A stretch of 15,158 bases of DNA from CAZJHD01 sp964545855 (GCA_964545855.1 CAZJHD010000088.1:1-15158); one strand, 5' to 3'. Numbered from the stretch's first letter, positions 1-7,366 are shown. Notes: generated by a model from the sequence alone, not told the origin. Numbers and translations are program-made.

Positions 1-139
1 CTTCTCCCCCGACGGGAAGCAGGTGGATCTCGTCTACGGAAACCTCGTCCTTCCGTCCGGCCTCGGCTTCGGCCTCACGGCCTCCGTCTCCGACAAGACG
101 GGCGCGCGCGCCTGGGATTGGCACCTCACCCCGCAGTGA
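1..139 (+). CDS. 3' end of a propeller-like secreted protein gene, paralog of the 4340-5941 product (partial)
   Basis: The frame is open from the left edge (codons start at position 2) to the TGA at 137-139, giving 45 residues. They align without gaps to the last 45 residues of the 4340-5941 product, with 33 of 45 identical, including the shared stretch GLGFGLTAS and the endings WDWHLTPQ and WDWHFTPQ. This is the C-terminal beta-rich tail, after the propeller and calcium-loop regions, of an exported protein. The rest lies outside the window. An identical 23-nt DNA run (59-81 and 5861-5883) shows recent common origin or conversion. Function is unknown beyond the paralogy. The stop lies 8 nt before the 23-bp repeat that marks the inserted segment. 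Confidence 0.9.
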   Translation, partial: FSPDGKQVDLVYGNLVLPSGLGFGLTASVSDKTGARAWDWHLTPQ

Positions 140-170
140 GCCTCGGAGCGAGCGCCGACACCCGCGGCGC
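126..170 (-). pseudogene. severed original 3' end of the PLD gene
   Basis: Read on the minus strand from 170 in the frame aligned to the PLD gene, this stretch encodes APRVSALA, identical to PLD residues 405-412, then PRLTAG and a TGA at 128-126. PLD itself has APRVSALA at 1122-1099 but then continues into unrelated sequence. The simplest reading is that this is the original end of the PLD gene, displaced by 952 bp when the DUF4160-DUF2442 segment entered. The original protein would be 418 aa, and its stop would overlap the convergent gene ending at 139. Frame, identity and stop are seen directly; the displacement is inferred. Confidence 0.7.
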
Positions 171-469
171 GCGCCTCGCGCTCGCTCTGCGGAGCACATC
201 TCCCACGGGCTGTTGACGGCTCGAGGGGGTAGACGTCGAATGCCGCCGTTCCGCCAAGCGCGCTTCGCGTCTCCGGGAGCGCCTTCGAGCATCCAAGGTC
301 ATCCTCCGTCGAGCCACGAACCCAGGAAGAATCCGCGAAGTGAGGCTCCTCGAACGAACGGTGTGCGTTCCCATCGACGGCTCGGTCGCCCGTGCGCGCC
401 GCACGACGAGTCCTCGCTCGGATCCGCTCGAACGAGAGGCGCAGGCCCGAATGCCGATTCGACGAGCCG
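140..469 (+). other. 330-nt non-coding stretch upstream of the DUF4160 gene
   Basis: Apart from the left 23-bp repeat and the displaced PLD tail I see no gene here. The open frames in this stretch on both strands give Arg/Ser/Pro-rich translations with no recognisable domain and look like products of high GC. I see no convincing promoter. It may hold the leader of the DUF4160-DUF2442 pair or decayed element sequence. Confidence 0.5.
148..170 (+). repeat. 23-bp direct repeat, left copy
   Basis: This copy is identical over 23 bp to 1100-1122. The two copies flank the segment carrying the DUF4160-DUF2442 pair in direct orientation. It contains GCCGACACCCGCGG. The right copy is native coding sequence of the PLD gene. 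The left copy is followed by the displaced PLD stop, as expected for a target-site duplication or a recombination junction. A further 8-nt match (171-178 and 1119-1126, after a 4-nt offset) may extend it. Confidence 0.85.
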
Positions 470-727
470 ATGCCTGAGATCTCCCGATTCCTGGGCATCG
501 TGATCGCGATCTACTACAACGACCACGCTCCGCCTCACTTCCACGCGCGATACGGTGCATTCGAGATCACCGTTCGAATCGCCGACGGCGTCGTGGAGGG
601 CCGCTTCCCTCGACGCGCATTGAACCTCGTGTTGGAGTGGTACGGACTGCATCAGGCGGACCTCCTCGAGGACTGGAACCTCGCCCGTGACCGCAAGCCG
701 CTTCGCGCCATCTCGCCCCTGGAGTGA
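470..727 (+). CDS. DUF4160 family protein
   Basis: This 85-aa protein begins MPEISRFLGIVIAIYYND and continues with HAPPHFHARYG and then alternating strand and helix segments. These are the hallmarks of DUF4160: the N-terminal SRFxGI pattern, the YxxDHxPPHFHAxY core, and a C-terminal WxxLH-like segment, here EWYGLHQADLLEDWN. Length is normal for the family. The ATG at 470 is chosen because the family conserved region starts there; an upstream in-frame start at 392 would add an unconserved Arg-rich stretch. The stop overlaps the GTG of the DUF2442 gene. DUF4160 and DUF2442 genes are commonly adjacent, and a toxin-antitoxin-like role has been suspected, but no biochemical activity can be read from the sequence. 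It lies on the putative inserted segment. Confidence 0.88.
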   Translation: MPEISRFLGIVIAIYYNDHAPPHFHARYGAFEITVRIADGVVEGRFPRRALNLVLEWYGLHQADLLEDWNLARDRKPLRAISPLE

Positions 728-2334
728 TTCCCATGATCCCGCAGCTCGTCTCGGCGGAATACGTCAAGGAGCACACGATTCACGTTCGGTTCGCCGACGG
801 AGCCGAGGGCGACGTCGACTTCAGCTCCGAGCTGTGGGGCGAGGTGTTCGAGCCCCTGAAGGACCCCCTGGTGTTTCGGGAGTTCCGGCTCGAGAGGGAG
901 CTGAACACTCTCTGCTGGCCGTCCGGGGCCGACGTCGCCCCCGAGTTCCTCTACGCGAAGGTCGCGCATCGAGCCGCTGCGGCTCGTCCGGCTCCGAAGC
1001 GCCGATGATCGACGGCTCGATCGTCTCCTCATTGCACCTCGCTCTCGGGTTTCGGACCGGGCGGAAGACTGCGCCGCGCGCTCCCGCACGATGTGCCCCG
1101 CGAGCGCCGACACCCGCGGCGCCTCGTAGGTCGCGTCGGGATCGACGGGCTTCGCGTAGGGGCTCTCCCAGAGGTCGAGGAAGAAGCGCTCGACGCGCGC
1201 GCCGGCGGCGGCGCCCTCCAGGAGGAGCCCCACGTTGCGGCTCCCGAAGAAGTAGCTCGCCTCCAGGTTGCTGGTCCCGATCCACGCGCGCGCGCCGTCG
1301 GCGACGAGGCACTTCGCGTGCGCGACGCGCGCGAAGGGAAGGAACCCGCCGGACCAGGGCGGGATCGTGACGATCCGCACCTCGATGCCGGGGACGCGCT
1401 GCAGCTCCTGCAGCCCCTCGATGGTCCCGCGCCGCTGGCTCCAATCGGCGACGAGCAGGCGCACGTCGACGCCGCGGGCCGCGGCGCGGCGGAGCGCCCC
1501 GTCGATCGCGTCGAATCGCGACCCGTCGCGCTCGCTCGCGCGGTAGGTGAGGCACTGCGCGAAGAGCCGCTCCCGCGCGGCCTCGATGCGCGCCACGATC
1601 TCCGGCAGGTCCCAGGTGACGCCCTCGGGGAGCGCGTCGCGTGGGCTCGCTACGAGCGCCACCTCGGTTTCGCCGCCGGGCATCGCGACGCTCTCGAAGC
1701 GCGGCGTCGCGTCGTGCGCGCCGGGCGGCACGGCCTCGCCTCCCGCCGCGGCCCAGTCACGCTCGAAGACCGCCGCCAGCGCCGCCGCCACGCCCGGGGC
1801 GCGCACGCGCACGCCCAGCTCGACGATGTGCTCGAGGGAGCGCCAGTCGAAGTTCTGGCTGCCGACGAAGGCCTCCTCGCCGTCCACGAGGAAGGACTTC
1901 GCGTGGAGGATCCCGCCGCCGAGGACCTTCGCGCCGTCGAAATGCCGCACCTCGATGCCGGCCCGCGACGCGAGCCGCGCCAGCGTGTCCGGGTAGGTCG
2001 CGACGAACTTCGTCTCCGCGAGGAACCGCACGCGCACGCCGCGCGCCGCCGCCGCCTCGAGGGCCTCGACGAGCGGCCCGAGGCGGCTCCCGGGCTCGTC
2101 GCTCGCGTAGAAGTGCGCGAGGTCGATCGTGCGCCGCGCGCCCGCGAAGCACTCGGCCCACACGTCGTGCGTGTCGCGGAGGTCGTCGCGCCCGAGCGTC
2201 GTCTCGACGGGCGCCGTCTCGACGAGCTCGACGAAGGTCGTCTCCGTTCGCGCGCCCGCCGGCGCGCCGCAGGCGGCGAGCAACGGGAGGGCGAAGACGA
2301 TCCCGGCCAGGAGTGCGCCGCGCGGAGTGGGCAT
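652..2334 (-). CDS. phospholipase D-like lipoprotein with two HKD motifs and a chimeric C-terminal tail
   Basis: The ATG at 2334 gives a lipoprotein signal (hydrophobic residues 8-19, lipobox LAAC with Cys22). An upstream extension would only translate the GA tract. Two PLD catalytic motifs are intact: H144-K146-D151 (HAKSFLVD, followed by GSQNFDWRS) and H339-K341-D346 (HAKCLVAD, followed by GTSNLEASY). The two PLD domains are residues about 45-200 and 225-400, as in cardiolipin-synthase/PLD superfamily phosphodiesterases; the substrate is unknown, and the site is likely the periplasmic face of a membrane. Family-like sequence ends near residue 412. The remaining 148 or so residues are Arg/Ser-rich and are translated antisense through the DUF2442 and DUF4160 genes, down to a stop at 652-654. 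The original gene was probably 418 aa, ending at 126. The tail is probably an artefact of insertion and may destabilise the product. Confidence 0.85.
   Translation of the reverse strand: MPTPRGALLAGIVFALPLLAACGAPAGARTETTFVELVETAPVETTLGRDDLRDTHDVWAECFAGARRTIDLAHFYASDEPGSRLGPLVEALEAAAARGVRVRFLAETKFVATYPDTLARLASRAGIEVRHFDGAKVLGGGILHAKSFLVDGEEAFVGSQNFDWRSLEHIVELGVRVRAPGVAAALAAVFERDWAAAGGEAVPPGAHDATPRFESVAMPGGETEVALVASPRDALPEGVTWDLPEIVARIEAARERLFAQCLTYRASERDGSRFDAIDGALRRAAARGVDVRLLVADWSQRRGTIEGLQELQRVPGIEVRIVTIPPWSGGFLPFARVAHAKCLVADGARAWIGTSNLEASYFFGSRNVGLLLEGAAAGARVERFFLDLWESPYAKPVDPDATYEAPRVSALAGHIVRERAAQSSARSETRERGAMRRRSSRRSSALRSRTSRSGSMRDLRVEELGGDVGPGRPAESVQLPLEPELPKHQGVLQGLEHLAPQLGAEVDVALGSVGEPNVNRVLLDVFRRDELRDHGNHSRGEMARSGLRSRARFQSSRRSA
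724..1008 (+). CDS. DUF2442 family protein
   Basis: This protein of 91 to 94 aa contains VSAEYVKEHTIHVRFADG, then acidic beta-strand sequence GDVDFSSELWGEVFEPLKDP, then FREFRLERELNTLCWPSG and APEFLYAKV. This is the usual DUF2442 order: an N-terminal three-stranded sheet, FxxLxDPxxFxxxxL, then a TxxWPNGxDxxPexLY motif. It starts either at the GTG at 724, overlapping the DUF4160 stop by 4 nt, or at the ATG at 733. Translational coupling favours 724, while 733 matches the family start about equally well. The last residues (AAAARPAPKRR) are basic and low-complexity and contain a DNA stem-loop. The partner function with DUF4160 is inferred from adjacency. The whole gene is overlapped antisense by the present PLD frame. 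Confidence 0.88.
   Translation: MIPMIPQLVSAEYVKEHTIHVRFADGAEGDVDFSSELWGEVFEPLKDPLVFREFRLERELNTLCWPSGADVAPEFLYAKVAHRAAAARPAPKRR
1007..1022 (+). terminator. possible hairpin terminator after the DUF2442 gene
   Basis: GATCGA and TCGATC form a 6-bp stem with a CGGC loop directly at the DUF2442 stop. A second hairpin lies just upstream inside the gene (970-986, 7-bp arms CGAGCCG and CGGCTCG). There is no clear T-run, only TCGTCTCCTCATT, so intrinsic termination is uncertain. Confidence 0.3.
1100..1122 (+). repeat. 23-bp direct repeat, right copy, inside the PLD 3' region
   Basis: This copy is identical to 148-170. On the minus strand it encodes PLD residues 405-412 (APRVSALA), so it is the native copy of the sequence. 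The left copy is the duplicate that carries the original continuation to the stop. Confidence 0.85.
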
Positions 2335-2388
2335 GCGGCGAGGGTGCACCGCGCCCCGGCTCCGGAGAAGCGTGCGAGACGGCCTCCC

Positions 2389-2417
2389 TTGACGGATCGA
2401 AGGGTCCGTCGTCGAAT
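2389..2417 (+). promoter_or_regulatory. candidate sigma70-type promoter for the FG-GAP operon
   Basis: TTGACG (2389-2394) matches the -35 consensus at 5 of 6 positions. It is followed after exactly 17 nt by TCGAAT (2412-2417), 4 of 6 to the -10 consensus. Transcription would begin near 2424, about 57 nt before the ATG at 2481. GACGGATC (2391-2398) and GGTCCGTC (2403-2410) form an imperfect inverted repeat between the two boxes, a possible operator. It lies in the divergent region between the PLD gene and the FG-GAP operon. Confidence 0.4.
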
Positions 2418-2480
2418 TCCCGCGCCTCGTCGAGCGCGCCTCGCGCTCCCGAGAGCCTCTCCCCCGGAGAGGAGGCCACG

Positions 2481-2587
<107 letters not shown>

Positions 2588-4327
2588 GTGGGACTGGGCG
2601 TTCTGCTCGGCGGCGCGGCGGACTCGCCGTCGCAGGCGCAGACCTACGTGCCCCCCGTCGCACCTGCCGCCGAGCGCGTCGACACGCTCCATTCGTCGAC
2701 GACGGTGAACGGCCAGGTGGTGCCGAAGCAGCAGGAGTTCGGGACCTTCGGCTGCGCCGCGGGAGCCTTCAAGACGGGGAGCTACCAGGGCGCGCTCACG
2801 GACGCCGTGATCGCGGCGACCAGCGAGACGGGGACGGATGCTCAGAGCACGGACTACAGCGCGAATGGGAACGCCTACCGCTTCGAGGCGAAACCCCTCG
2901 AGCTCCTCTCGCAGAACCCGCTCCTCCTCGTGCCGGGGAAGTACGAGGCGGGCCAGAGAGTGGGGAATCTCGGCCTGGCGTCCGGACGAATGCTCTCGGC
3001 GCACGAGTACGAGACGCTCTACGTGAGCGCCTACCTCCGCGACGTCGCCGGCGGGGCAACCCAGGTCGGCGCCGTCGACGGGTATCGCATCCAGGGATCG
3101 CTGACTCCCGACGTGCCGATCTTCGGCGCGAACGCCTTCGTCCCTCGCCCGCTCCCGCCGGCGACGCAGATCGAGGGCTCCCAGTCCTTCGGCGCCTCGA
3201 TCGCCGTCGCCGACCTCGACGGCGATGGCGCGAAGGACCTGATCGTCGGCGCTCCCTCCATCGGCCGCGTCTACGTCTTCTGGGGCGACCCGTCGCTCCC
3301 CGACGGTGTGCATCCGACGGGCTCGGGCGTCACGATCCTCACGGCACCAAACCCGCTCTCGTGGGACGGCACGAGCGGCGCTTTCGGCAACCACCTGGCG
3401 GTTGGGAAAGTCGACCCCAATCCCTCGACGCACCTGCACCTCCTCGTCGGCCAGCCGAAGTGGGGCGCGAGCGCGAGTGTCCCCTTCAGCGGCCGCGCCT
3501 TCCTCTACAGCGGCGCGGTGCTCGCGCTCTCGAAGCCGCAGCCGGGAGCGACGGCCGTCTACTCGGGGCTCTTCAACGATCCGATCGCGTTCGTGCCTCC
3601 GGCGCCGCTCTCCGGCGACACGAGCGACTACAACTTCGGCTGGTACCTCTGGATGATGGACCTGAACGGCGACGGTCTCGACGACCTCGTGATCCATCCC
3701 GAGACCTCCGTCTGGCCCGGGACGAGCAACGGCGGCCTCGCGCTCGGGACCTCGGCGCGGGCGACGCCGATCGCCGCCGTCGGCTCCCTCTACTTCTGGC
3801 TCCGTCAGCCCGCGCCGGCCTTCCCTCCCTTCACGACGGCGCCGCAGCACCACCTCTTCTCCTCGGCGCCGAGCCAGGGCCTGCGCTTCGGGAAGAACGT
3901 CGTGCTCACCATGTGGTGGAACTCCGACGTGGGTGCCCTGCGGCTCGCCCTCGTCGTCTCGGAGCCGGAGCGCGACTATCCGGTGCCGGGCTCGAATCCG
4001 CCGCGAACGACCGACCAGGCGGGGATCGTCGCGCTCTACTTCGTCTCGGAGATCCTGGCGCTCGGCGCGACGCCGACCTCGATGGCTCCCTCCTGGGAGA
4101 CCTTCAACGTCGGCTTCATGGACTTCCCGTCCCTCTCGCAGACCGGGCCGAGCACGGAGGATCTCTTCGGCCGCTGGATGGCGGCGGGGAGCTTCGGTGG
4201 AGGTGCGGGCTCGAAGCCGCAGATCCTCGTGACGGCGAGCGGGCACTCGGTCCCGGACCCCCAGAATCCGACGCAGCCGTTCTTCGAGGCGGGCGCGGCG
4301 GCCCATCTCCAGCAACGCACACCTTGA
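2588..4327 (+). CDS. secreted FG-GAP (integrin-alpha-like) repeat protein; true start probably upstream
   Basis: From the GTG at 2588 this is 579 aa. A hydrophobic run GLGVLLGGAA ends in SPSQAQ, a plausible signal-peptidase site, but the hydrophobic segment begins upstream (ALIV), so the GTG truncates the signal. Residues about 30-180 are a domain I do not recognise. An FG-GAP repeat with a calcium loop follows (FGASIAVADLDGDGAKD, Asp209 to Asp217), and another near 350-366 (FGWYLWMMDLNGDGLDD). Further FG-like segments at intervals suggest a degenerate beta-propeller. FG-GAP propellers bind calcium and act in adhesion or in binding of carbohydrate or protein; the ligand here is unknown. The next gene starts 12 nt after this stop, so they form an operon. 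Expression is probably governed by the GA tract. Confidence 0.85.
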   Translation: MGLGVLLGGAADSPSQAQTYVPPVAPAAERVDTLHSSTTVNGQVVPKQQEFGTFGCAAGAFKTGSYQGALTDAVIAATSETGTDAQSTDYSANGNAYRFEAKPLELLSQNPLLLVPGKYEAGQRVGNLGLASGRMLSAHEYETLYVSAYLRDVAGGATQVGAVDGYRIQGSLTPDVPIFGANAFVPRPLPPATQIEGSQSFGASIAVADLDGDGAKDLIVGAPSIGRVYVFWGDPSLPDGVHPTGSGVTILTAPNPLSWDGTSGAFGNHLAVGKVDPNPSTHLHLLVGQPKWGASASVPFSGRAFLYSGAVLALSKPQPGATAVYSGLFNDPIAFVPPAPLSGDTSDYNFGWYLWMMDLNGDGLDDLVIHPETSVWPGTSNGGLALGTSARATPIAAVGSLYFWLRQPAPAFPPFTTAPQHHLFSSAPSQGLRFGKNVVLTMWWNSDVGALRLALVVSEPERDYPVPGSNPPRTTDQAGIVALYFVSEILALGATPTSMAPSWETFNVGFMDFPSLSQTGPSTEDLFGRWMAAGSFGGGAGSKPQILVTASGHSVPDPQNPTQPFFEAGAAAHLQQRTP

Positions 4328-4339
4328 GGAGGAGCCGCC

Positions 4340-5941
4340 ATGACGACGCACACGCACCACGCGGCTCGGTGGGCCGACGGCGCTCTCGGCAGCCTGGGGC
4401 TGCTCGCGGCCCTCGGAGCCGGCGCCGCTCCGGCCGCCGCGCAGGTCCTCGACCAAGTCCTCGTCCGGACGCTCGATCCTTCGACGCCCAACTGGGATCC
4501 CTACCTCCTCCGGTTCGATCGGAAGCTGTCAATGCTGGGGGCGACGCCGACGAAGCCGTTCGGCGCCGTCGGCTGGGACAAGACCGACACGGTCGCCGTG
4601 ACACCGCGCGGAGATCTCTGGGTGAACGTCCCCTGCCTCTTTCCTTGCAAGAAGGCCTTGAAGCTGAACCGCACGGGACAGCCGCTCTTCACCGTCGATC
4701 TCCCCGCGACACCCATCACGCTCGCCTGCGACCGGCTGGGGCAGGTCTACGTCGAGACCGTCGACCTCACCGTGGGCGGCGTGATGGGGCCCGTGGTGAA
4801 GCTCTCCCCTTCGGGTCAGATCCTCTGGTCGAACCCGGCGAGCTCGGCGGGTCTCATCTGGCAGACACCGACCTGGATCGTCGTCGGCGCAGATCAGACG
4901 CCTTGGATCGGAGGAAGGCACTACACGGGCGTCGCAGCGCTCCACACCTCCTTGCTGCACAAGCTGAGCCCCACCGACGGATCGATCGTCGCGAGCTACG
5001 AGGAAACGCTCTCCGACCCTGGATTCAACACCAACTTCTTCCGCATCCAGGCGGATCCGAACGGCCTCGTCTGGCTCGTCTGCGGCGCGTGGCTGGCTTC
5101 CCAAGGAGGAGGAGGCTGGGCGTTCCGAAGAACGGATGGAATCACGCCCTTGGACCTGGTCTTCCAATTGGGATTCGGTGCAGGCGAGAACGCGCGCGTC
5201 GACTCGAAGGGACACCCTGGCATGGTGTTCTCCGGCTTCCCGGAGCTGGGCACGTCCTCCTTCGTCCGGTTCGACCCCGAGACCGGCGTCATGGCGGAGT
5301 TCTGGCCACTCGGCTTCGGCGTGAAACCCGTCGCCTACGGCCCGACGGGCGAGGAGCTCTTCTACTGCCGCACGCTGAATCTCCCAGGCTTTCCGCGCCA
5401 GCTCGTGAAGCTCTCCCTCGTGACGGGGCAGATGTCCTGGATCGACCTCGATCCGACCTGGTTCCAGTCGGACCTCATCGAGGGCGATCCGACGGGCTTC
5501 GTCCTCGCGAACGTCGTCGACCAGCAGGGCGACAACGACCAGGACGGCTTCACGAACCGCGAGGAGGTTCTGCAGGGCTACAACCCCTACGACCCATCAC
5601 ACCGGCCCGGAGGCCCCAAGGTCTACCTCTCCTTCGACGACGCGCCGGGGAACCCGCTGCGGATCCGCTACGTCGACCCCGACGGAGTCCTCGATCCCAT
5701 CGGCGGCCTCGACCTCGCGAGCTTCTCGGTCGTGGCCGAGCATCCGCTCTACGGGAGCGGAGAGATCTTCTGGGACCTCGCCGCCTACCTCACGGCCATC
5801 GGCTTCTCGCGCGACGGCACCTTCGTCGAGCTGATCTATGGCGACCTCGTCCTTCCCAAGGGCCTCGGCTTCGGCCTCACGGCGTCCATCTCGGACCTCG
5901 GCGGCGCATCCGCCTGGGACTGGCACTTTACGCCGCAGTAG
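4340..5941 (+). CDS. secreted propeller-like protein with a calcium-binding loop
   Basis: This is a 533-aa protein. The ATG at 4340 follows GAGGAGGAG at 7-nt spacing. The signal peptide has a hydrophobic core about residues 15-31 (GALGSLGLLAALGAG) and a likely cleavage after PAAAQ. Residues about 38-390 contain repeated motifs of the type LSPSGQILW, DPNGLVWLV and FDPETGVMA, spaced as in NHL/YVTN-type beta-propellers. Residues 398-409 (DNDQDGFTNREE) match a DxDxDGxxxxEE calcium loop as in thrombospondin type 3 or dockerin-like repeats. A C-terminal beta-rich domain ends WDWHFTPQ. The C-terminus is paralogous to the gene ending at 139, so this gene, and perhaps its FG-GAP partner, has been duplicated. 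Function is unknown; a surface or binding role is inferred from architecture. Confidence 0.85.
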   Translation: MTTHTHHAARWADGALGSLGLLAALGAGAAPAAAQVLDQVLVRTLDPSTPNWDPYLLRFDRKLSMLGATPTKPFGAVGWDKTDTVAVTPRGDLWVNVPCLFPCKKALKLNRTGQPLFTVDLPATPITLACDRLGQVYVETVDLTVGGVMGPVVKLSPSGQILWSNPASSAGLIWQTPTWIVVGADQTPWIGGRHYTGVAALHTSLLHKLSPTDGSIVASYEETLSDPGFNTNFFRIQADPNGLVWLVCGAWLASQGGGGWAFRRTDGITPLDLVFQLGFGAGENARVDSKGHPGMVFSGFPELGTSSFVRFDPETGVMAEFWPLGFGVKPVAYGPTGEELFYCRTLNLPGFPRQLVKLSLVTGQMSWIDLDPTWFQSDLIEGDPTGFVLANVVDQQGDNDQDGFTNREEVLQGYNPYDPSHRPGGPKVYLSFDDAPGNPLRIRYVDPDGVLDPIGGLDLASFSVVAEHPLYGSGEIFWDLAAYLTAIGFSRDGTFVELIYGDLVLPKGLGFGLTASISDLGGASAWDWHFTPQ

Positions 5942-5954
5942 CGCGCGGCGCGCT
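5940..5954 (+). terminator. GC hairpin immediately after the propeller gene
   Basis: AGCGCG and CGCGCT form a 6-bp stem with a 3-nt loop, overlapping the stop codon. It is followed by CTCCC rather than a T-run, so it may be a weak terminator or an mRNA 3'-end stabiliser. The next gene starts 60 nt after the stop. Confidence 0.3.
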
Positions 5955-6001
5955 CTCCCGCATGCGACTCGTCTCCCGCAACCCATCCCGCAGGAGTTCC
6001 C

Positions 6002-7309
6002 ATGCTTCCCCCGCTCCTCGCACTCGGTCTCGTCCTCGGCCCTCAGGGCACTGACTTCGCTCCCGCGCCCGCCGCGCCCGCGATCCTCTTCCAGGCGTCG
6101 GGCGACCTCGCCTACGACAACTTCGGCTCGTCGCTCGCGCTCCTTCCCGATCTCGACGGCGACGGACTTCCGGAGCTGCTGGCCGGCGCGCCCAACCGCG
6201 ATCCGGGCCACGCCAACGCGGGCCGCGCGAAGGTCCTCTCCGGCCGCCGCGGGATCGTGCTGCGCACGCACGTCGGCATCAGCTACTCGGACCGCTTCGG
6301 CCACGCGGTCGCCGCCCTCGGCGACGTCGACGGCGACGGCGTCGGCGACTACGGCGCCGGCGCCATCTGGTCCGTCGGCGCGGTCGCGGGCGCGCAGCAC
6401 GGCGCCGTGAGCCCGGGACGCGCGACGCTCTACTCCGGCGCGACGGGCGCCGAGATCCTCTCGCTCCCGGGCAACGGGAAGTACGAGTGCTTCGGCGCAT
6501 CCCTCGCGCCGCTCGGCGATCTCGACGGCGACGGCCGGGACGACCTCGCCATCGGGGCGCGCTTCGGCGGCGCGATCGACGGCGATCCGCACTCGGCGCC
6601 GGGGCACGTGCGCTGGATCGACGGCGCGACGGGGCGCGTCGAGCTCGAGGTGCAGGGCGCCCTCCCCGGCGACTACCTCGGCGAGACGATGGTCGCCATC
6701 GGCGACCAGGACCTCGACGGCGTGCCCGACCTCGTCGCAGGCGCCTGGGCGTTCCCGTCCCTCGAGAAGCGCGGCGCGATCCACGTGCTGTCGGGGGCAA
6801 CGGGCGCGCTCCTCGCCACGATGGAGGGCGCGGTCTCCGGCGAGCGCTTCGGCTGGGCCCTTGCTCCGATCCCCGACCACGACGGAGACGGCGTCGGCGA
6901 TCTCGCCGTCGGCGCGCCGGGCGGGGTCGGTTCGGCGGGCCGCGTCGTCCTGGTCTCGCCGGTGAAGGGAACGACCCTCGCCTCGCTGAGCGGACCCTAC
7001 CCGGGGGATCGCTTCGGGAGCTCCCTCGCGCACCTGCAGGCCGGCCCCGCGAATCCGCAGGGTCGGCTCGCGGTCGGCGCGCCGGGCGCCGGCGCCGGAA
7101 GCGGCCGCGTGCTCGTCCTGACTCTCGGCACCGAGACGCCGCTGCTCTGGGTGCCGTCGACCGATCCGGGCGAGGCCTTCGGGACGGCGGTTTCCAGCGC
7201 CGGCGACCTCGACGGCGACGGCGACGACGAGCTCGCCGCCGGCGCGACGCTCGTGACGACGGCCGCCGGGACGAATGCCGGCCGTGTGACGGTGTTCCGG
7301 ATGCCCTGA
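6002..7309 (+). CDS. secreted seven-bladed FG-GAP beta-propeller protein
   Basis: This is a 435-aa protein; AGGAG sits 5 nt before the ATG. The N-terminus is hydrophobic (LLALGLVLG) but has no positive charge, so the signal peptide is atypical. Six canonical calcium loops of the form DxDxDGxxD start near residues 50, 108, 173, 235, 292 and 402. Each is followed by an xAGA or VGAP turn and preceded by an FG motif (for example YDNFGSSLAL, SDRFGHAVAA). A seventh unit near 335-350 (GDRFGSSLAH, then GRLAVGAPG) has lost the calcium loop. This gives seven blades, as in the integrin-alpha head. Nearly the whole protein is propeller, with no anchor domain. Role and ligand are unknown; extracellular binding is the family-based expectation. 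It is probably transcribed with, or just after, the preceding operon. Confidence 0.9.
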   Translation: MLPPLLALGLVLGPQGTDFAPAPAAPAILFQASGDLAYDNFGSSLALLPDLDGDGLPELLAGAPNRDPGHANAGRAKVLSGRRGIVLRTHVGISYSDRFGHAVAALGDVDGDGVGDYGAGAIWSVGAVAGAQHGAVSPGRATLYSGATGAEILSLPGNGKYECFGASLAPLGDLDGDGRDDLAIGARFGGAIDGDPHSAPGHVRWIDGATGRVELEVQGALPGDYLGETMVAIGDQDLDGVPDLVAGAWAFPSLEKRGAIHVLSGATGALLATMEGAVSGERFGWALAPIPDHDGDGVGDLAVGAPGGVGSAGRVVLVSPVKGTTLASLSGPYPGDRFGSSLAHLQAGPANPQGRLAVGAPGAGAGSGRVLVLTLGTETPLLWVPSTDPGEAFGTAVSSAGDLDGDGDDELAAGATLVTTAAGTNAGRVTVFRMP

Positions 7310-7366
7310 AGGAGCCGCGCACGGGGATGCTTGCGTCTGCGAGCCGTCCGGGCGAGAACACCTCGC

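Larger units (their letters stand above)
171..1099 (+). mobile_element. putative inserted DUF4160-DUF2442 segment (no recombinase)
   Basis: This 929-bp segment lies between the two 23-bp repeats. It contains only the DUF4160-DUF2442 pair and about 300 bp of leader, and it encodes no transposase or integrase that I can see. Around 480-780 it is visibly less GC-rich than the PLD gene beside it. GGAGCACATC (191-200) and GATGTGCCCC (1090-1099) form a 10-bp inverted repeat with one mismatch near the two ends, but the left copy lies 20 nt inside the boundary. GACGGCTCG occurs three times (215, 376, 1011). The repeats, composition and displaced PLD stop together support insertion. The mechanism is unknown. 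Confidence 0.6.

Noticed and set aside
213..503. Possible small gene upstream of the DUF4160 gene
   Set aside because: The translation is Ser/Arg/Pro-rich, has no domain or ribosome site, and overlaps the DUF4160 start.
171..1099. Reading the DUF4160-DUF2442 segment as an integron cassette
   Set aside because: Cassette insertion does not create a 23-bp flanking duplication, and I could not find attC-like paired boxes at the end.
3361..6054. Very long plus-strand open frame (897 aa) crossing the two propeller genes
   Set aside because: It is Arg-rich with no motifs, and it spans two genes with good ribosome sites and signal peptides in other frames.
7331..7366. Weak promoter TTGCGT-17-GAGAAC giving a nearly leaderless regulator mRNA
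   Set aside because: The -10 matches only 3 of 6 positions, no better than chance in this composition.
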